Source of the DNA: Pantoea alfalfae
Lineage (GTDB): Bacteria > Pseudomonadota > Gammaproteobacteria > Enterobacterales > Enterobacteriaceae
Direction: 5' to 3'
DNA length: 64,000 nucleotides
Assembly: GCF_019880205.1 (NCBI RefSeq)
Contig: NZ_CP082292.1
Coordinates: 62,001 to 126,000 of the forward strand
Under the pieces are notes generated by a model. That model did not search any database. It saw only the letters and a program-made list of their open reading frames with translations, and had not been told where the DNA came from. A program made the translations under genes and the position numbers. How positions within the stretch are numbered: the first letter of the stretch is position 1; each line of letters starts with the position of its first letter. Of the stretch, positions 45,279-58,866 are shown piece after piece.

Positions 45279-45712
45279 TTGCATTGATCCAACGCGTGCA
45301 GCGCGCCAGCGTCAGCGTCGATCAGAACGTTATCGGCGAAATCGGTGCCGGTTTACTGGTTTTGCTGGGCGTGGAAAAGGGTGATGACAACGCGCGTGCG
45401 GAACGTCTCGCAGAACGCGTACTGGGCTATCGCATCTTTAGTGATGAACAGGGCAAAATGAACCTGAGTGTCCGCCAGGCGGGCGGAAGCGTGCTGGTGG
45501 TATCGCAGTTTACGCTGGCCGCAGATACGCAAAAAGGGATGCGCCCCTCCTTTTCAGGCGGTGCGGAGCCTGCTGAGGCCGAACGCCTGTATGAATACTT
45601 CAGCGACTGCTGTCGTCAGCAGGGCATGACCACGGCAAATGGCCGTTTTGCTGCGGATATGCAGGTCTCGCTGGTGAATGATGGTCCTGTGACGTTCTGG
45701 TTACAGGTTTGA
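45275..45712 (+). CDS. dtd: D-aminoacyl-tRNA deacylase Dtd
   Basis: Dtd hydrolyses D-amino acids (and glycine) wrongly attached to tRNA. The 145-aa product has both active-site motifs: SQFTLAAD and the cross-subunit Gly-cisPro motif in [11 protein letters not shown]. The start overlaps yihY (ATGA) and the stop overlaps a possible TTG start of the next gene. Confidence 0.97.
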   Translation: MIALIQRVQRASVSVDQNVIGEIGAGLLVLLGVEKGDDNARAERLAERVLGYRIFSDEQGKMNLSVRQAGGSVLVVSQFTLAADTQKGMRPSFSGGAEPAEAERLYEYFSDCCRQQGMTTANGRFAADMQVSLVNDGPVTFWLQV

Positions 45713-45768
45713 GATCGCAAGCGGAGCGGCAGGGAACAGGCCACCTGGCCGAGCGGGAGAAACATTAC

Positions 45769-46716
45769 ATGTATCACCTTCGCGTGCCACAGACGGCGGA
45801 AGAGCTGGATATCTATTATCAGTTCCGCTGGGAGATGTTGCGTAAACCACTGCGTCAGCCGCAGGGGTCGGAACGTGACGCCTGGGATGCCCTGGCACAT
45901 CATCAGATGGTGGTTGATGAGCAGGGAAATCCGGTCGCCATTGGCCGTCTCTACATCAACGCCGATAATGAGGCCGCTATCCGCTTCATGGCTGTTCATC
46001 CGTCTGTGCAGGGGAAAGGGCTGGGTACGCTGATGGCCATGACCCTGGAGTCGGTAGCGCGTCAGGAAGGCGCGAAGCGGGTAACCTGCAGTGCCCGTGA
46101 AGATGCGGTCGCTTTCTTCGCCAAGCTCGGCTACATCAATCAGGGTGAGATTACCGCGCCGCAGACGACGCCGGTACGCCACTTTCTGATGATCAAGCCG
46201 GTTGTTACGCTCGATGATATCCTGCATCGCGCCGACTGGTGCGGTCAGCTACAACAGGCCTGGTATGATCATATTCCGCTCAGCGAGAAGATGGGTGTGC
46301 GTATCCTGCAGTTTACCGGGCAGAAATTTATCACCACCATGCCTGAAGCGGGCAACCAGAATCCACATCACACCCTGTTCGCTGGCAGCCTTTTCTCGCT
46401 GGCCACGCTGACCGGCTGGGGATTGATCTGGCTGCTGCTGCGCGAACGCCATCTCGGCGGCACCATTATTCTGGCAGATGCGCACATCCGCTATAGCCGC
46501 CCTATCAGCGGACGACCTGGCGCGATTGCCGATCTCGGCTCACTTAGCGGCGACCTTGACCGTCTGGCTCGCGGACGTAAAGCACGCGTTCAGCTTGAAG
46601 TGGAGCTGTTTGGCGATGATGAATGTGGCGCGGTGTTTGAGGGAGTTTATATCGTCCTGCCCGCCGATCCGGATGGGCCGCTGGAAGAGGGCGGTTCCGG
46701 CGCACGTATCAACTAA
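45769..46716 (+). CDS. fabY: Malonyl/acetyl-ACP initiation protein FabY (YiiD/MadA)
   Basis: The protein joins an N-terminal GNAT domain (about 1-145; [18 protein letters not shown] is the acetyl-CoA loop) to a C-terminal hotdog thioesterase-like domain (Yii[22 protein letters not shown]). In E. coli it is reported as a malonyl-ACP decarboxylase that can start fatty-acid synthesis. From the ATG at 45769 the product is 315 aa. A TTG at 45709 overlapping the dtd stop would give 335 aa; E. coli also has a short poorly conserved extension, so the start is uncertain. Confidence 0.9.
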   Translation: MYHLRVPQTAEELDIYYQFRWEMLRKPLRQPQGSERDAWDALAHHQMVVDEQGNPVAIGRLYINADNEAAIRFMAVHPSVQGKGLGTLMAMTLESVARQEGAKRVTCSAREDAVAFFAKLGYINQGEITAPQTTPVRHFLMIKPVVTLDDILHRADWCGQLQQAWYDHIPLSEKMGVRILQFTGQKFITTMPEAGNQNPHHTLFAGSLFSLATLTGWGLIWLLLRERHLGGTIILADAHIRYSRPISGRPGAIADLGSLSGDLDRLARGRKARVQLEVELFGDDECGAVFEGVYIVLPADPDGPLEEGGSGARIN

Positions 46717-46720
46717 CCAT

Positions 46721-46742
46721 AAGGGCCGCATCTGCGGCCCTT
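46721..46742. terminator. Shared hairpin between fabY and yicH
   Basis: AAGGGCCGC-ATCT-GCGGCCCTT lies between two convergent genes, 4 bp after the fabY stop. T-rich tails are short on both strands. Confidence 0.75.
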
Positions 46743-46748
46743 AAGTTA

Positions 46749-48428
46749 TTAACGAACCTCGCCAGCCTGCATGGTCTGCTGCACCTGCTGACTATCCGTT
46801 GTCACCGACAGCGTGCCATTGACCGTTGGGCGTAATGGCTGGCCTGCGGCTAAAGCGCCACTCAATTGCAGCTGCATATTACTGTCACCGGTTAACGGCA
46901 AGGCGGGCCATCCCCAGTTCTGCAACACATTCACCGGCACTGCACGCCCCGTCAATTGCAGCGTCAGCGGGCGCGCTGGCTGCTGGCCGACGGTAGCCGT
47001 CCCTTCAAGCAGCCCCTTGTTACTGAACGCACTCAGCTCGGTCACCTGAATCTGCTGCGTGTCTGCATTCAGCGTAATGGATGGGTGACGCAGATCGGTA
47101 CGGTTAAAAGTCGACTCTGCCGCATTCAGGCTAAGCTTACCCCACCAGATCCCCCACTGATGCTGCTGCGCCAGCAGCAGGTTCTCGCCGGATCCGTCCA
47201 GTGAGGTCAGCTGGAAGGGAAACGCCGGATTGATGTCGATAATCAGGTTACGATTAGAGGTGAAACGCGTCACCGCTACGCTATCCAGCCACGCGGGCAG
47301 TGCCGCCTGCCAGCGGTCACGCCAGTCCTGCGGCAGGGTATATTCCAGTCCGGCAATAGCCAGATTTTTCAGCGTCAGGCGTTTATCACTGCGTGACCAG
47401 TCACCGTCAGCCCGAATCACCCCGTTCGCCCAGCGTGAACTGAACTGCGTTAGCGCCAGACCCTGCGGCGAGAAATCCAGGTTAACGATAGGGTCATTAA
47501 GCTCGAATCCACCGTTGATAAAATTGCTGGCATTCAGCGCCAGCGAACCATCATTACTCTGCCAGTCATCGCCCTGCCAGTTAACGTTTCTCAGCGTCAG
47601 GTCAAGATCTGTCACCGCCCAGTCAGGCCCCTGCAGGCGGGCATCGGTCATGTCGAGGCGCGTAATGGCAATCGAGGGAACCACCTGCAGGCGATGCAGG
47701 AAATCTTTCAGGCTGCTGGCAGTCTGCAGACGAATATCATTCAGTCGTAGCTGATTGATTTTCCAGTTGCCCTGGGCATCGCGCTCACCGCTGCCGGTCA
47801 TGGATCCACGCGCCAGGTCGGCACCAATATTATCAAAGCGCATCCGGTTCTGGGAAACACTGCCCTGAATCAGGACGTTTTCAGCGGGCACCTTATTCAG
47901 CGTCATGCTGCCTGCACTCATCTGGAAACGGGCATCGCGACCCAGCATATTGAGGGCTGTGGGTTTCCACGGCAGAATGCCGCCATTAACCTGCTGAGCA
48001 AACAGCGGTAACGTGCTGTTGGGGCTGTCGATACGCATGTTATTGAGCTGCAGGCGATCGGCCTGAATGGGTAGCGCACTGCCTGGCGTCAGATTGGCCA
48101 GATTCACTTCCCCGTCGCGCAATTCAAGGCTACTGAAATGCAGTGGATCGCTAAACTGAATCAGAGCCAGACCGAGATCGACCCGTTTCGCTACCAGAAC
48201 CGCAGGCTGCCCATCATGACCAAAGCTGAAGTCATCCAGAATGATATGAGAGGAAGAAGAGAAATTGTGTTCAATTTTACTCAGGGAGAGATGCCATTCG
48301 GTTTTGTCGCTCACCCAACGGCTAAACCAGCCTGCACCCCACTGTGTCTGCAGCAATACATAGATCACCACAAGGGTGAAAAGCAGCAGCAAAAGTAAGG
48401 TGAGGAAAAACTTTCCAAGAAATTTCAT
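46749..48428 (-). CDS. yicH: AsmA-family protein YicH
   Basis: YicH belongs to the AsmA-like group of inner-membrane-anchored periplasmic proteins implicated in phospholipid transport to the outer membrane. The 559-aa product (569 in E. coli) has one N-terminal membrane helix (LLLLLLFTLVVIYVLLQ) and a long beta-rich periplasmic part with the AsmA pattern VAKRVDLGLALIQFSDPLHF. It is the first gene of a block that lies on the other side of oriC in E. coli. Confidence 0.92.
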   Translation of the reverse strand: MKFLGKFFLTLLLLLLFTLVVIYVLLQTQWGAGWFSRWVSDKTEWHLSLSKIEHNFSSSSHIILDDFSFGHDGQPAVLVAKRVDLGLALIQFSDPLHFSSLELRDGEVNLANLTPGSALPIQADRLQLNNMRIDSPNSTLPLFAQQVNGGILPWKPTALNMLGRDARFQMSAGSMTLNKVPAENVLIQGSVSQNRMRFDNIGADLARGSMTGSGERDAQGNWKINQLRLNDIRLQTASSLKDFLHRLQVVPSIAITRLDMTDARLQGPDWAVTDLDLTLRNVNWQGDDWQSNDGSLALNASNFINGGFELNDPIVNLDFSPQGLALTQFSSRWANGVIRADGDWSRSDKRLTLKNLAIAGLEYTLPQDWRDRWQAALPAWLDSVAVTRFTSNRNLIIDINPAFPFQLTSLDGSGENLLLAQQHQWGIWWGKLSLNAAESTFNRTDLRHPSITLNADTQQIQVTELSAFSNKGLLEGTATVGQQPARPLTLQLTGRAVPVNVLQNWGWPALPLTGDSNMQLQLSGALAAGQPLRPTVNGTLSVTTDSQQVQQTMQAGEVR

Positions 48429-48519
48429 AGCATCCTTCCCGAGTTAAATCCGGTGAGAGGTTGTTATGCCTGAATTACCGTTACAGCTCAACAGCCTGGA
48501 TGTAAATCCGAATAATTAG

Positions 48520-48541
48520 CAGGCAGGCCGAAGCCTGCCTG
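48520..48541 (-). terminator. xanP terminator hairpin
   Basis: Perfect 9-bp stem CAGGCAGGC / GCCTGCCTG with a CGAA loop, directly after the xanP stop on the minus strand, followed by CTAATTATT rather than a full T-run. Confidence 0.7.
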
Positions 48542-48546
48542 TGGAC

Positions 48547-49920
48547 TTACTTCTCTTGCGGGAAAATCAGGTTGAGCACAATGGCGGTAATGCCGCCCGC
48601 CGCAATGCCGGAAGAGAGCAGGGTTTTCAGCCAGTCAGGCGCAAACTGCAGGATCAGCGGCTGCTGGGAAACGCCAAGGCCCACCGCCAGCGATAGTGCG
48701 ATGATCATGATGGCACGACGGTTAAGCGGCTCGCGTGACACGATGCGAACACCCGAGGCGGCGATGGTGCCGAACATCACAATGGTTGCACCGCCGAGCA
48801 CCGGTTCAGGAATGAGCTGAACCAGACCACTGACCGCCGGGAACAACCCCAGCACAATCAGCATCAGCGCGACAACAAAGCCCACGTAGCGGCTGGCTAC
48901 GCCGGTTAACTGAATGACGCCATTGTTCTGGCCGAAACAGGAGTTAGGGAAGGTATTAAACAGCGCGGAGACAAAGGAGTTAAGACCATTCGCCAGCACC
49001 CCACCTTTCAGACGTTTCATATAGAGTGGGCCGCTCACCGGCTGTTCTGAAACATCCGAGGTGGCGGTGATATCGCCGATGGTCTCCAGAGAGGTAACCA
49101 TAAATACCAGCATCAGCGGGATAAGCAGATTCCAGTCGAAGCCCAGCCCATAGTAGAGCGGGGTGGGTACCATGATTAGCGGCTGATCAGCGGGAATACC
49201 TGCCGCAGGCAGCATACCCATCGTCCAGGCCAGCAGATAGCCTACCGCCATGGCAATCACCAGAGAGGCGACGCGCAGGTAGGGATTCTTCTGTCGGTTC
49301 AGCAGCACGATCACCAGCAGCACGGCTCCGGCCAGCATCAGATTTTTCGGCGCGCCAAAGGTATGGTCATTCATCGCACTGAAACCACCGCCAATGGAGG
49401 TTAGGCCGACCTGAATCAGCGACAGGCCAATAATCATCACCACGATACCGGAAACCAGCGGCGTAATGATCCGGCGCGCCAGATGCAATACGCGCGACAG
49501 CACCATTTCGGTACAGGAGGCTACCATCAGCGTGCCAAACAGTGCCGCCATCATGGTGGGCACGTCAGCGCCGCCATTTTTCAGCGCCATCCCGCCCATA
49601 ATCAGAGGCGTCACGAAGTTGAAGCTGGTGCCCTGAATCGACAGCAGGCCCGAACCTACTGGTCCCCAGGTTTTGATTTGCAGCAGTGATGCCACGCCCG
49701 ATGCAAACAGCGACATGCTGATCACGTGCCGGGTATCTTCTGCAGGCAGGCCCAGCGCCTGACAAATCAGAATCGCAGGCGTAATAACCGCGACAAACAT
49801 GGCCAGCAGGTGCTGACCGGCGGCAAACAGCGTTTGCGGCAGGGGTGGACGATCTTCAAGGCGATAAATCAGTTCACTTTTCGTGGCGGAAGGCTGGTCT
49901 GGCTGAGGAGTGGTGGACAT
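48547..49920 (-). CDS. xanP: Xanthine:H+ symporter XanP
   Basis: XanP is a nucleobase-ascorbate transporter (NCS2) specific for xanthine. The 457-aa product (463 in E. coli) has about twelve or more membrane segments, the family motif [19 protein letters not shown] and the NAT signature near [17 protein letters not shown]. In E. coli gltS lies between xanP and recG; here only 106 bp separate them. Confidence 0.95.
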   Translation of the reverse strand: MSTTPQPDQPSATKSELIYRLEDRPPLPQTLFAAGQHLLAMFVAVITPAILICQALGLPAEDTRHVISMSLFASGVASLLQIKTWGPVGSGLLSIQGTSFNFVTPLIMGGMALKNGGADVPTMMAALFGTLMVASCTEMVLSRVLHLARRIITPLVSGIVVMIIGLSLIQVGLTSIGGGFSAMNDHTFGAPKNLMLAGAVLLVIVLLNRQKNPYLRVASLVIAMAVGYLLAWTMGMLPAAGIPADQPLIMVPTPLYYGLGFDWNLLIPLMLVFMVTSLETIGDITATSDVSEQPVSGPLYMKRLKGGVLANGLNSFVSALFNTFPNSCFGQNNGVIQLTGVASRYVGFVVALMLIVLGLFPAVSGLVQLIPEPVLGGATIVMFGTIAASGVRIVSREPLNRRAIMIIALSLAVGLGVSQQPLILQFAPDWLKTLLSSGIAAGGITAIVLNLIFPQEK

Positions 49921-50026
49921 CTTCTGTTCTTCCCAAAAAATAGTGTGGCGATTGTAATCATCCGCAGGCTAAAAGCAATCGTTTGCCCGGTGAAGATAAA
50001 AAAGGCCGTACCAGAATGGAACGCAC

Positions 50027-52105
50027 TCAGACATTGGTATAGCGGGTGGTCTCTGGCAGCCAGCGTTCAATCAGGGCGCTGGCCTGCTCGGGATAGTGCT
50101 GGTGGATGTGGCGCGCCACGCGCTGCACTTCCGGCACCATCGCGGCATCACGTAGCAGGTCGGCTACTTTGAATTCGGCGTTGCCGGTCTGACGCGTGCC
50201 CAGTAGTTCACCCGGCCCGCGAATCTCCAGATCGAACTGGGCAATGACAAAGCCATCATTGCTGTCGCGCAGCACCTGAAGACGCTTTTGCGCCGTCTTG
50301 CTCAGTGGCGCTTTATAGAGCAGCACACAGTGCGATGCTACAGCACCACGACCTACACGACCACGCAGCTGATGCAGCTGCGCCAGCCCTAACCGCTCCG
50401 GGTTTTCGATAATCATCAGGCTGGCATTCGGCACGTCAACGCCGACCTCGATGACTGTCGTCGCCACCAGCAGCTGCAGCTCATTCGCTTTAAAGGCCTG
50501 CATCACCGCCTGCTTTTCCGCGGGCTTCATCCGGCCATGTACCAGTCCGATGTTTAAGTCGGGAAGCGCCGTTTTCAGGGATTCCCAGCTGGCTTCTGCC
50601 GCCTGCGCTTCCAGCAATTCGGACTCTTCAATCAGGGTGCAGACCCAGTAGGCCTGACGGCCCTCGCGGCAGGCATGCTCAACCCGCGCCACAATCTCAT
50701 CGCGTCGCGTATCGGGGATAGCGACGGTGGTCACCGGTGTTCGTCCCGGCGGCAGCTCATCGATAGTTGAGGTATCAAGATCGGCATAAGCCGTCATCGC
50801 CAGGGTGCGCGGAATGGGGGTGGCGGTCATGATCAGCTGATGCGGATGGAAACCCTGTTCCTCGCCTTTTTCCCATAAGGCCAGTCGCTGGTGGACGCCG
50901 AATCGGTGCTGCTCATCAATAATCACCAGCGCCAGACCATTAAACTGTACCTGCTCCTGAAACAGCGCGTGTGTGCCCACGACCATCGCCACCTGACCAC
51001 TGGCTATCGCTTCCTGCTGGGCCTGGCGGGCTTTGCCTTTCTGTTTTCCGGCCAGCCAGCCCACTTCTATCCCCAGCGGCGCAAACCACTGACGGAAGTT
51101 ACTGGCGTGCTGTTCAGCCAGCAGTTCGGTCGGCGCCATCAGCGCAACCTGCTTGCCATGGGCGATAACGTTCAGCGCAGAGAGCGCAGCAACCAGTGTC
51201 TTGCCCGAGCCGACATCGCCCTGCACCAGCCGCATCATCGGAAAATCATTGGCCAGATCTTTCTCTATCTCCGCCACCACGCGTTTCTGCGCATTGGTCG
51301 GTGAGAAGGGCAGCGCGGCCAGCAGCTGATCGCTAAGGTTGTGTCGCGGCGGCATCGGTAACGCGTAATAGCGCTGAGCACCGGCGCGTACCGCCAGCAT
51401 GCTGAGGTTGTGCGCCAGCAGCTCTTCCAGAATCAACCTGCGCTGCGCCGGATGACGGCCACTTTCCAGCTCACTGAGCCGGAGATCGGGCGGCGGACGA
51501 TGCAGTGTGCGCAGTGCATCAGGCAGGCTGATCAAGCCGCCGCTCAGTTCCTTCGGCAGCAACTCGGCAATCGGGCAGCTCTCCAGCAGCGTCAACGCCT
51601 GATCGGTAAGATTACGCAGTGTAGCCTGTCGGATGCCTTCAGTGGTGGGATAAACTGGTGTTAAGGTCTCTTCCAGCGCTACATTGCTCTGTTCGCCCTG
51701 GATGCGGTATTCGGGATGAATAATCTCGGCACCGCGCTGACCGCGTTTAATCTCGCCATAGGCGGTGACGCGTCGGCCCGGCGACAGGTTGTTCTTCATC
51801 CCGGCATTGAAGTTGAAGAAGCGCATCGTCAGGACACCACTACCATCGCTGATCTGGCACACCATCATCCGGCGGCGACCAAAGGTGATGTCGGTATGCA
51901 GCACTTCGCCTTCTACGGTGGCCCAGATACCGGGCAGCAGATCGTCAATGGCATAAAGCTGGGTGCGATCTTCGTAGCGTAGCGGGAGATGAAGCAGGAG
52001 ATCCTGAATGGTGTGCAGGTCAATTTTGGCCAGTTTTGCTGCCTGGCTGGCACCGACGCCGGTCAGGGTACTGAGCGGGATGGCATCCAGCAGACGGCCC
52101 TTCAT
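50027..52105 (-). CDS. recG: ATP-dependent DNA helicase RecG
   Basis: RecG remodels stalled forks and branch-migrates Holliday junctions. The 692-aa product has an N-terminal wedge/OB domain, Walker A GDVGSGKT, the DEQH box (IIDEQHRFG), MTATPIPRTL and the C-terminal TRG region with QLRGRVGRG. It overlaps trmH by 4 bp and ends the gmk-rpoZ-spoT-trmH-recG series. Confidence 0.98.
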   Translation of the reverse strand: MKGRLLDAIPLSTLTGVGASQAAKLAKIDLHTIQDLLLHLPLRYEDRTQLYAIDDLLPGIWATVEGEVLHTDITFGRRRMMVCQISDGSGVLTMRFFNFNAGMKNNLSPGRRVTAYGEIKRGQRGAEIIHPEYRIQGEQSNVALEETLTPVYPTTEGIRQATLRNLTDQALTLLESCPIAELLPKELSGGLISLPDALRTLHRPPPDLRLSELESGRHPAQRRLILEELLAHNLSMLAVRAGAQRYYALPMPPRHNLSDQLLAALPFSPTNAQKRVVAEIEKDLANDFPMMRLVQGDVGSGKTLVAALSALNVIAHGKQVALMAPTELLAEQHASNFRQWFAPLGIEVGWLAGKQKGKARQAQQEAIASGQVAMVVGTHALFQEQVQFNGLALVIIDEQHRFGVHQRLALWEKGEEQGFHPHQLIMTATPIPRTLAMTAYADLDTSTIDELPPGRTPVTTVAIPDTRRDEIVARVEHACREGRQAYWVCTLIEESELLEAQAAEASWESLKTALPDLNIGLVHGRMKPAEKQAVMQAFKANELQLLVATTVIEVGVDVPNASLMIIENPERLGLAQLHQLRGRVGRGAVASHCVLLYKAPLSKTAQKRLQVLRDSNDGFVIAQFDLEIRGPGELLGTRQTGNAEFKVADLLRDAAMVPEVQRVARHIHQHYPEQASALIERWLPETTRYTNV

Positions 52106-52800
52106 CTTTTTTTACCGGTCGACTGCATGGTTGCCCACCAGATGGGATCGGCGTCCACTTCGCCCTGAGCATTGATGCGCGGATAGGGTAAACCTTTCTG
52201 CTTTGCGACCCGCGCCAGCACCGGGTATCCGCCTTCGAACAGCAGGCGTTGCTGCTCATCATCATCCAGCAGGCTGTAATCGCGCAGGTAAAGACCGGCA
52301 TTCTGCCGCTGCCGTTGTGCTTCATAGAGGATCAGCGCACAGGCAACCGAGACATTCAGCGACTGCACCATTCCCACCATAGGAATTACGATCTTCCGGT
52401 CAGCCAGCGCCAGTGCTTCTTCAGTGATGCCGGTTTTTTCCTGTCCCATCAGGATGCAGGTGGGAAGGGTATAATCGATCTCACGGAAATCTACGGCATC
52501 GTCAGAAAGATGGGTCGCCAGAACCTGCATCTTCTGCTGTTTAAGCCGTGTTACGGCATCGCCAATGGTGGGATGGGTGACCACTTTCACCCAGCTGTTG
52601 CTTCCGGCAGACGCGGAAGCCTGGGTGCGCATCCGCTGGCTGGGCCAGACAGCATGTACTTCGTGGATGCCGACAGCGTCGGCCGTGCGGATCACCGCCG
52701 ACACATTGTGCGGCTTATGCACCTGCTCCATACAGACCGTAAGGTCGTGCTGGCGCAGTGCCAGCATCGCCTGAATCCGGGCAAAACGTTGATCGTTCAT
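52102..52800 (-). CDS. trmH: tRNA (guanosine18-2'-O)-methyltransferase TrmH
   Basis: TrmH (SpoU) methylates the ribose of G18 in tRNA. The 232-aa product is a SPOUT enzyme with motif 1 NVSAVIRTADAVG, motif 2 CILMGQEKTGIT and motif 3 IPMVGMVQSLNVSVACALIL that forms the SAM knot. It begins 2 bp after the spoT stop and overlaps recG. Confidence 0.97.
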   Translation of the reverse strand: MNDQRFARIQAMLALRQHDLTVCMEQVHKPHNVSAVIRTADAVGIHEVHAVWPSQRMRTQASASAGSNSWVKVVTHPTIGDAVTRLKQQKMQVLATHLSDDAVDFREIDYTLPTCILMGQEKTGITEEALALADRKIVIPMVGMVQSLNVSVACALILYEAQRQRQNAGLYLRDYSLLDDDEQQRLLFEGGYPVLARVAKQKGLPYPRINAQGEVDADPIWWATMQSTGKKR

Positions 52801-52802
52801 GC

Positions 52803-54911
52803 CTAATTACGGTTACGGTGGACTTTGATCACATCCGGCATCACGCGAATTTTACGCATGATATTCGCCAGATGGACACGGTCGCGTGCGGTCAGGCGGA
52901 TAAAGGCGCTGTAGACGCGGCCATCACGCTCTTCGGTATTCAGGCTCTGAATATTGGAACCGGCCGTATTGATTGCTGCCGTCAGGTTCGCCAGTGCGCC
53001 CTGATGGTTAAACATGTCGACTTTGATTTCCGCCACGAACTCCTGCTCAGTGACTTTATCCCACTCGACCGGCATGAATTTTTCCGGCTCTTTCTGGTAG
53101 CCGCGAATATTTCGACAGGACTCATGATGCACCACCAGTCCTTTGCCAGGGCTGACATGAGCAACAATCGGGTCACCGGGAATTGGTCGGCAGCATTTGG
53201 CGAACGTAATCAACACGCCATCAGCGCCTTTGATCGGCAGCTTACCGCGCTTGCTGTTACTGCTGATGGTCTTGCTGTCCGCCTGCAGCAGGTTCTTCGC
53301 CACGACCACGCTCATCGCATTGCCCAGACCAATTTCCGCCAGCAGATCGTCAAGCGAGGTCAGCTTCATACGGTCCAGTTCCTGACGGATATTCTCAGCC
53401 GGGATCTCAGCCAGCTTACGACTGCCGCCCAGCGCATGGCTGAGCAGGCGGCGGCCCAGATTAACCGAGTCTTCACGCTTGAGGTTTTTCAGCAGCTGGC
53501 GAATTTTGGCGCGGGCTTTGGAGCTGACGACAAAGTTGAGCCAGGCGGCGTTGGGACGGGCGCCTGGCGCGGTGATGATCTCAATCGTCTGGCCGCTGGT
53601 CAGGGTTTGCGACAGCGGATAAGGCTGGCGGTCAACGCGTGCGCCGACGCAGGCATGGCCAATGTCGGTGTGAACCGCATAGGCGAAGTCCACCGGCGTC
53701 GCGCCGGTTGGCAGCTCAACAATGCGGCCTTCAGGCGTAAAGACGTAGATCTCATCGGGAAAGAGATCGGACTTCACGCTTTCGATAAACTCAAACGAAC
53801 TGCCCGCACTCTGCTGCAGCTCCAGCAGGCTTTGCAGCCAGCGCTGAGCGCGAATCTGTGCGGTGGTGCCACTTTCGCCCGCCTGTTTATAGGCCCAGTG
53901 CGCAGCGACCCCCATTTCTGCCATCTGATCCATATCCTCGGTGCGAATCTGCACTTCAACCGGCACGCCGTGCGGACCGATCATGGAGGTATGGAGCGAT
54001 TGATAGCCGTTGGCCTTGGGGATGGCGATGTAATCTTTCACGCGGCCCGGACGCGGCTTATACAAGCTGTGCATCTGGCCAAGAACGCGATAGCAGGTAT
54101 CCAGATCTTTCACGATGACGCGAAAGGCATAGATATCCATGATGGAGTGAAAACGCTGCTCTTTCAGCGTCATTTTGCGGTAGATCGAGTAAAGATGCTT
54201 TTCACGACCGCTGACGCGGCAGGGAATGCCCGCTTCCTGTAAACGGCCATCAATCTCAGAAAGAATCTTCTGGATCATCTCTTTACGATTACCGCGCGCG
54301 GCTTTCACCACCTCTTTAATTACCCGATAACGGTTCGGGTAGAGAGCCTCAAAACCGAGCTCTTCCAGCTCCGTTTTAAGATGGTGAATACCCAGGCGAT
54401 GCGCAAGCGGACTGTAAATCTCTAACGTTTCCAGCGCGATGCGGCGACGCTTGTCCGGGCGTAACGACCCGAGGGTGCGCATATTGTGGGTGCGGTCAGC
54501 CAGCTTGATGAGAATGACGCGGATATCCTGCACCATCGCCATAATCATCTTGCGGAAGTTCTCTGCCTGCGCTTCTTTCTTGTCGCGAAATTTCAGCTTA
54601 TCCAGCTTGGAAACGCCTTCGACCAGCTCCGCCACGCTTTTACCAAACAGCTGTTCCATGTCCTGGTAAGTGGCAGGCGTATCTTCGATCACGTCATGCA
54701 GCAGCGCGGCCATGAGGGTTTCATGGTCGAGCTTCATTTCCGCCAGAATACAGGCCACGGCAACCGGATGGGTGATATAAGGCTCACCGCTGGAGCGTGT
54801 CTGTCCCTCGTGGGCATCACGTGCGACAAGGTAGGCTTGCTGGAGGCGCTTGATCTGCTCCTCTGGCAAGTATTTTTCAATCAGTTGATTGAGACTTTCA
54901 AACAGATACAA
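52803..54911 (-). CDS. spoT: Bifunctional (p)ppGpp synthase/hydrolase SpoT
   Basis: SpoT degrades and can make (p)ppGpp in response to fatty-acid, carbon and iron stress. The 702-aa product has the E. coli length: HD hydrolase (HPVAVACILAEMK, LLHDVIEDT), synthetase-like domain (GREKHLYSIYRK), TGS domain (VFTPEGRIVELPTG) and C-terminal ACT domain (EIKVDMFNHQGALANLTAAI). rpoZ, whose product lets RNA polymerase bind ppGpp at site 1, is 20 bp upstream. Confidence 0.98.
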   Translation of the reverse strand: MYLFESLNQLIEKYLPEEQIKRLQQAYLVARDAHEGQTRSSGEPYITHPVAVACILAEMKLDHETLMAALLHDVIEDTPATYQDMEQLFGKSVAELVEGVSKLDKLKFRDKKEAQAENFRKMIMAMVQDIRVILIKLADRTHNMRTLGSLRPDKRRRIALETLEIYSPLAHRLGIHHLKTELEELGFEALYPNRYRVIKEVVKAARGNRKEMIQKILSEIDGRLQEAGIPCRVSGREKHLYSIYRKMTLKEQRFHSIMDIYAFRVIVKDLDTCYRVLGQMHSLYKPRPGRVKDYIAIPKANGYQSLHTSMIGPHGVPVEVQIRTEDMDQMAEMGVAAHWAYKQAGESGTTAQIRAQRWLQSLLELQQSAGSSFEFIESVKSDLFPDEIYVFTPEGRIVELPTGATPVDFAYAVHTDIGHACVGARVDRQPYPLSQTLTSGQTIEIITAPGARPNAAWLNFVVSSKARAKIRQLLKNLKREDSVNLGRRLLSHALGGSRKLAEIPAENIRQELDRMKLTSLDDLLAEIGLGNAMSVVVAKNLLQADSKTISSNSKRGKLPIKGADGVLITFAKCCRPIPGDPIVAHVSPGKGLVVHHESCRNIRGYQKEPEKFMPVEWDKVTEQEFVAEIKVDMFNHQGALANLTAAINTAGSNIQSLNTEERDGRVYSAFIRLTARDRVHLANIMRKIRVMPDVIKVHRNRN

Positions 54912-54931
54912 GGGTGACCTGCAGGTGGCTG

Positions 54932-55207
54932 TTAACGACGACCTTCAGCGATAGCGGTAACGGCCTGTAACTCAGCGGCTTCCTGCTCTTGCTGTTCCTG
55001 ACGATCACGCACATCTAAAATCTGATTGGTGACCAGACCTTCTTCGATTTCGCGCAGAGCGATAACGGTAGGCTTATCGTTCTCTTCCGGAACCAGCGGA
55101 TCTTTGCCGCCAACCTGCATCTGACGTGCACGACGTGCAGCGACCAACACCAGGTCAAAACGATTACCAACTTTTTCTACTGCGTCCTGAACGGTTACGC
55201 GTGCCAT
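54932..55207 (-). CDS. rpoZ: RNA polymerase omega subunit
   Basis: Omega helps beta' fold and forms part of ppGpp site 1. The 91-aa product starts [20 protein letters not shown], with the Met-Ala-Arg-Val N-terminus needed for ppGpp binding, and is nearly identical to E. coli. It lies between gmk and spoT. Confidence 0.98.
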   Translation of the reverse strand: MARVTVQDAVEKVGNRFDLVLVAARRARQMQVGGKDPLVPEENDKPTVIALREIEEGLVTNQILDVRDRQEQQEQEAAELQAVTAIAEGRR

Positions 55208-55261
55208 AGGTGTGCTACTCCACAGATGAAGAAATGACTGCGCATCATACTGAAACTGTAT

Positions 55262-56008
<747 letters not shown>

Positions 56009-56097
56009 TCAGGCCGCTGCAATTAATCCTTTATTGTTACGGCATCTCTTCCGCAACCGGACATCGTCTCTGGCTGACGCCAGGGCATTGATATTGA

Positions 56098-58431
<2,334 letters not shown>

Positions 58432-58452
58432 AGCAGACTCCGGTAAAACGGG

Positions 58453-58472
58453 GGCAAGGCGATATCCTTGCC
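58453..58472. other. Hairpin upstream of yicG
   Basis: GGCAAGG-CGATAT-CCTTGCC lies about 22-41 bp upstream of the yicG start, in its probable 5' UTR. The rest of 58432-58866 holds no clear gene apart from a weak 35-codon ORF and a terminator. Confidence 0.4.
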
Positions 58473-58680
58473 TGAAAGACGGCGACAGAGATTTTCAGGC
58501 GATCGGCGTCCGGGATAAGCGCAGTGTATACCAGCCAGCCAAGGCGTCCGTATAGAAAGACTTTTCTGCGCAGAGCCTGCGGTGAGTGCCTGTGTAAATC
58601 TGAGAAGACACAGTCTGCAGAAGGTTTGTGCGTTGCGGCCCGCTGTTTTACGGTTCCGGACTAGCGGATATTAACCGACC

Positions 58681-58788
58681 ATGAACGCCAGACAACGGCT
58701 GGAGGTAAGTCAGTTTATAAAGGAGGTAGAAAGGCTGGATGCGGCAGATAAAGGAAGAATTAGAGAAATAAAGCAACAGGCTAAATGA
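58681..58788 (+). CDS. Possible 35-aa small ORF
   Basis: An ATG ORF encodes a highly charged, helix-prone peptide beginning MNARQRLEVSQFIKEVERLD and ending IREIKQQAK. No good Shine-Dalgarno precedes it. It is the only open frame of note in the 435-bp gap and may be chance or a remnant of a longer gene. Confidence 0.25.
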   Translation: MNARQRLEVSQFIKEVERLDAADKGRIREIKQQAK

Positions 58789-58790
58789 AA

Positions 58791-58819
58791 AGAAAAGGCG
58801 TGCTGGTTAACAGCACGCC
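58791..58819 (-). terminator. Terminator of the truncated flippase gene
   Basis: On the minus strand GGCGTGCTG-TTAAC-CAGCACGCC is followed by TTTTCTTTTC, 48 bp after the stop codon of the wzxC-like fragment. Confidence 0.85.
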
Positions 58820-58866
58820 AACGCATCGTTTCAGATGCTCAGAGCCCACCAAACAGACTTATTTTA

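Noticed and set aside
52758..54242. 494-aa plus-strand frame inside spoT
   Set aside because: Fully antisense to SpoT, whose domains are all intact.
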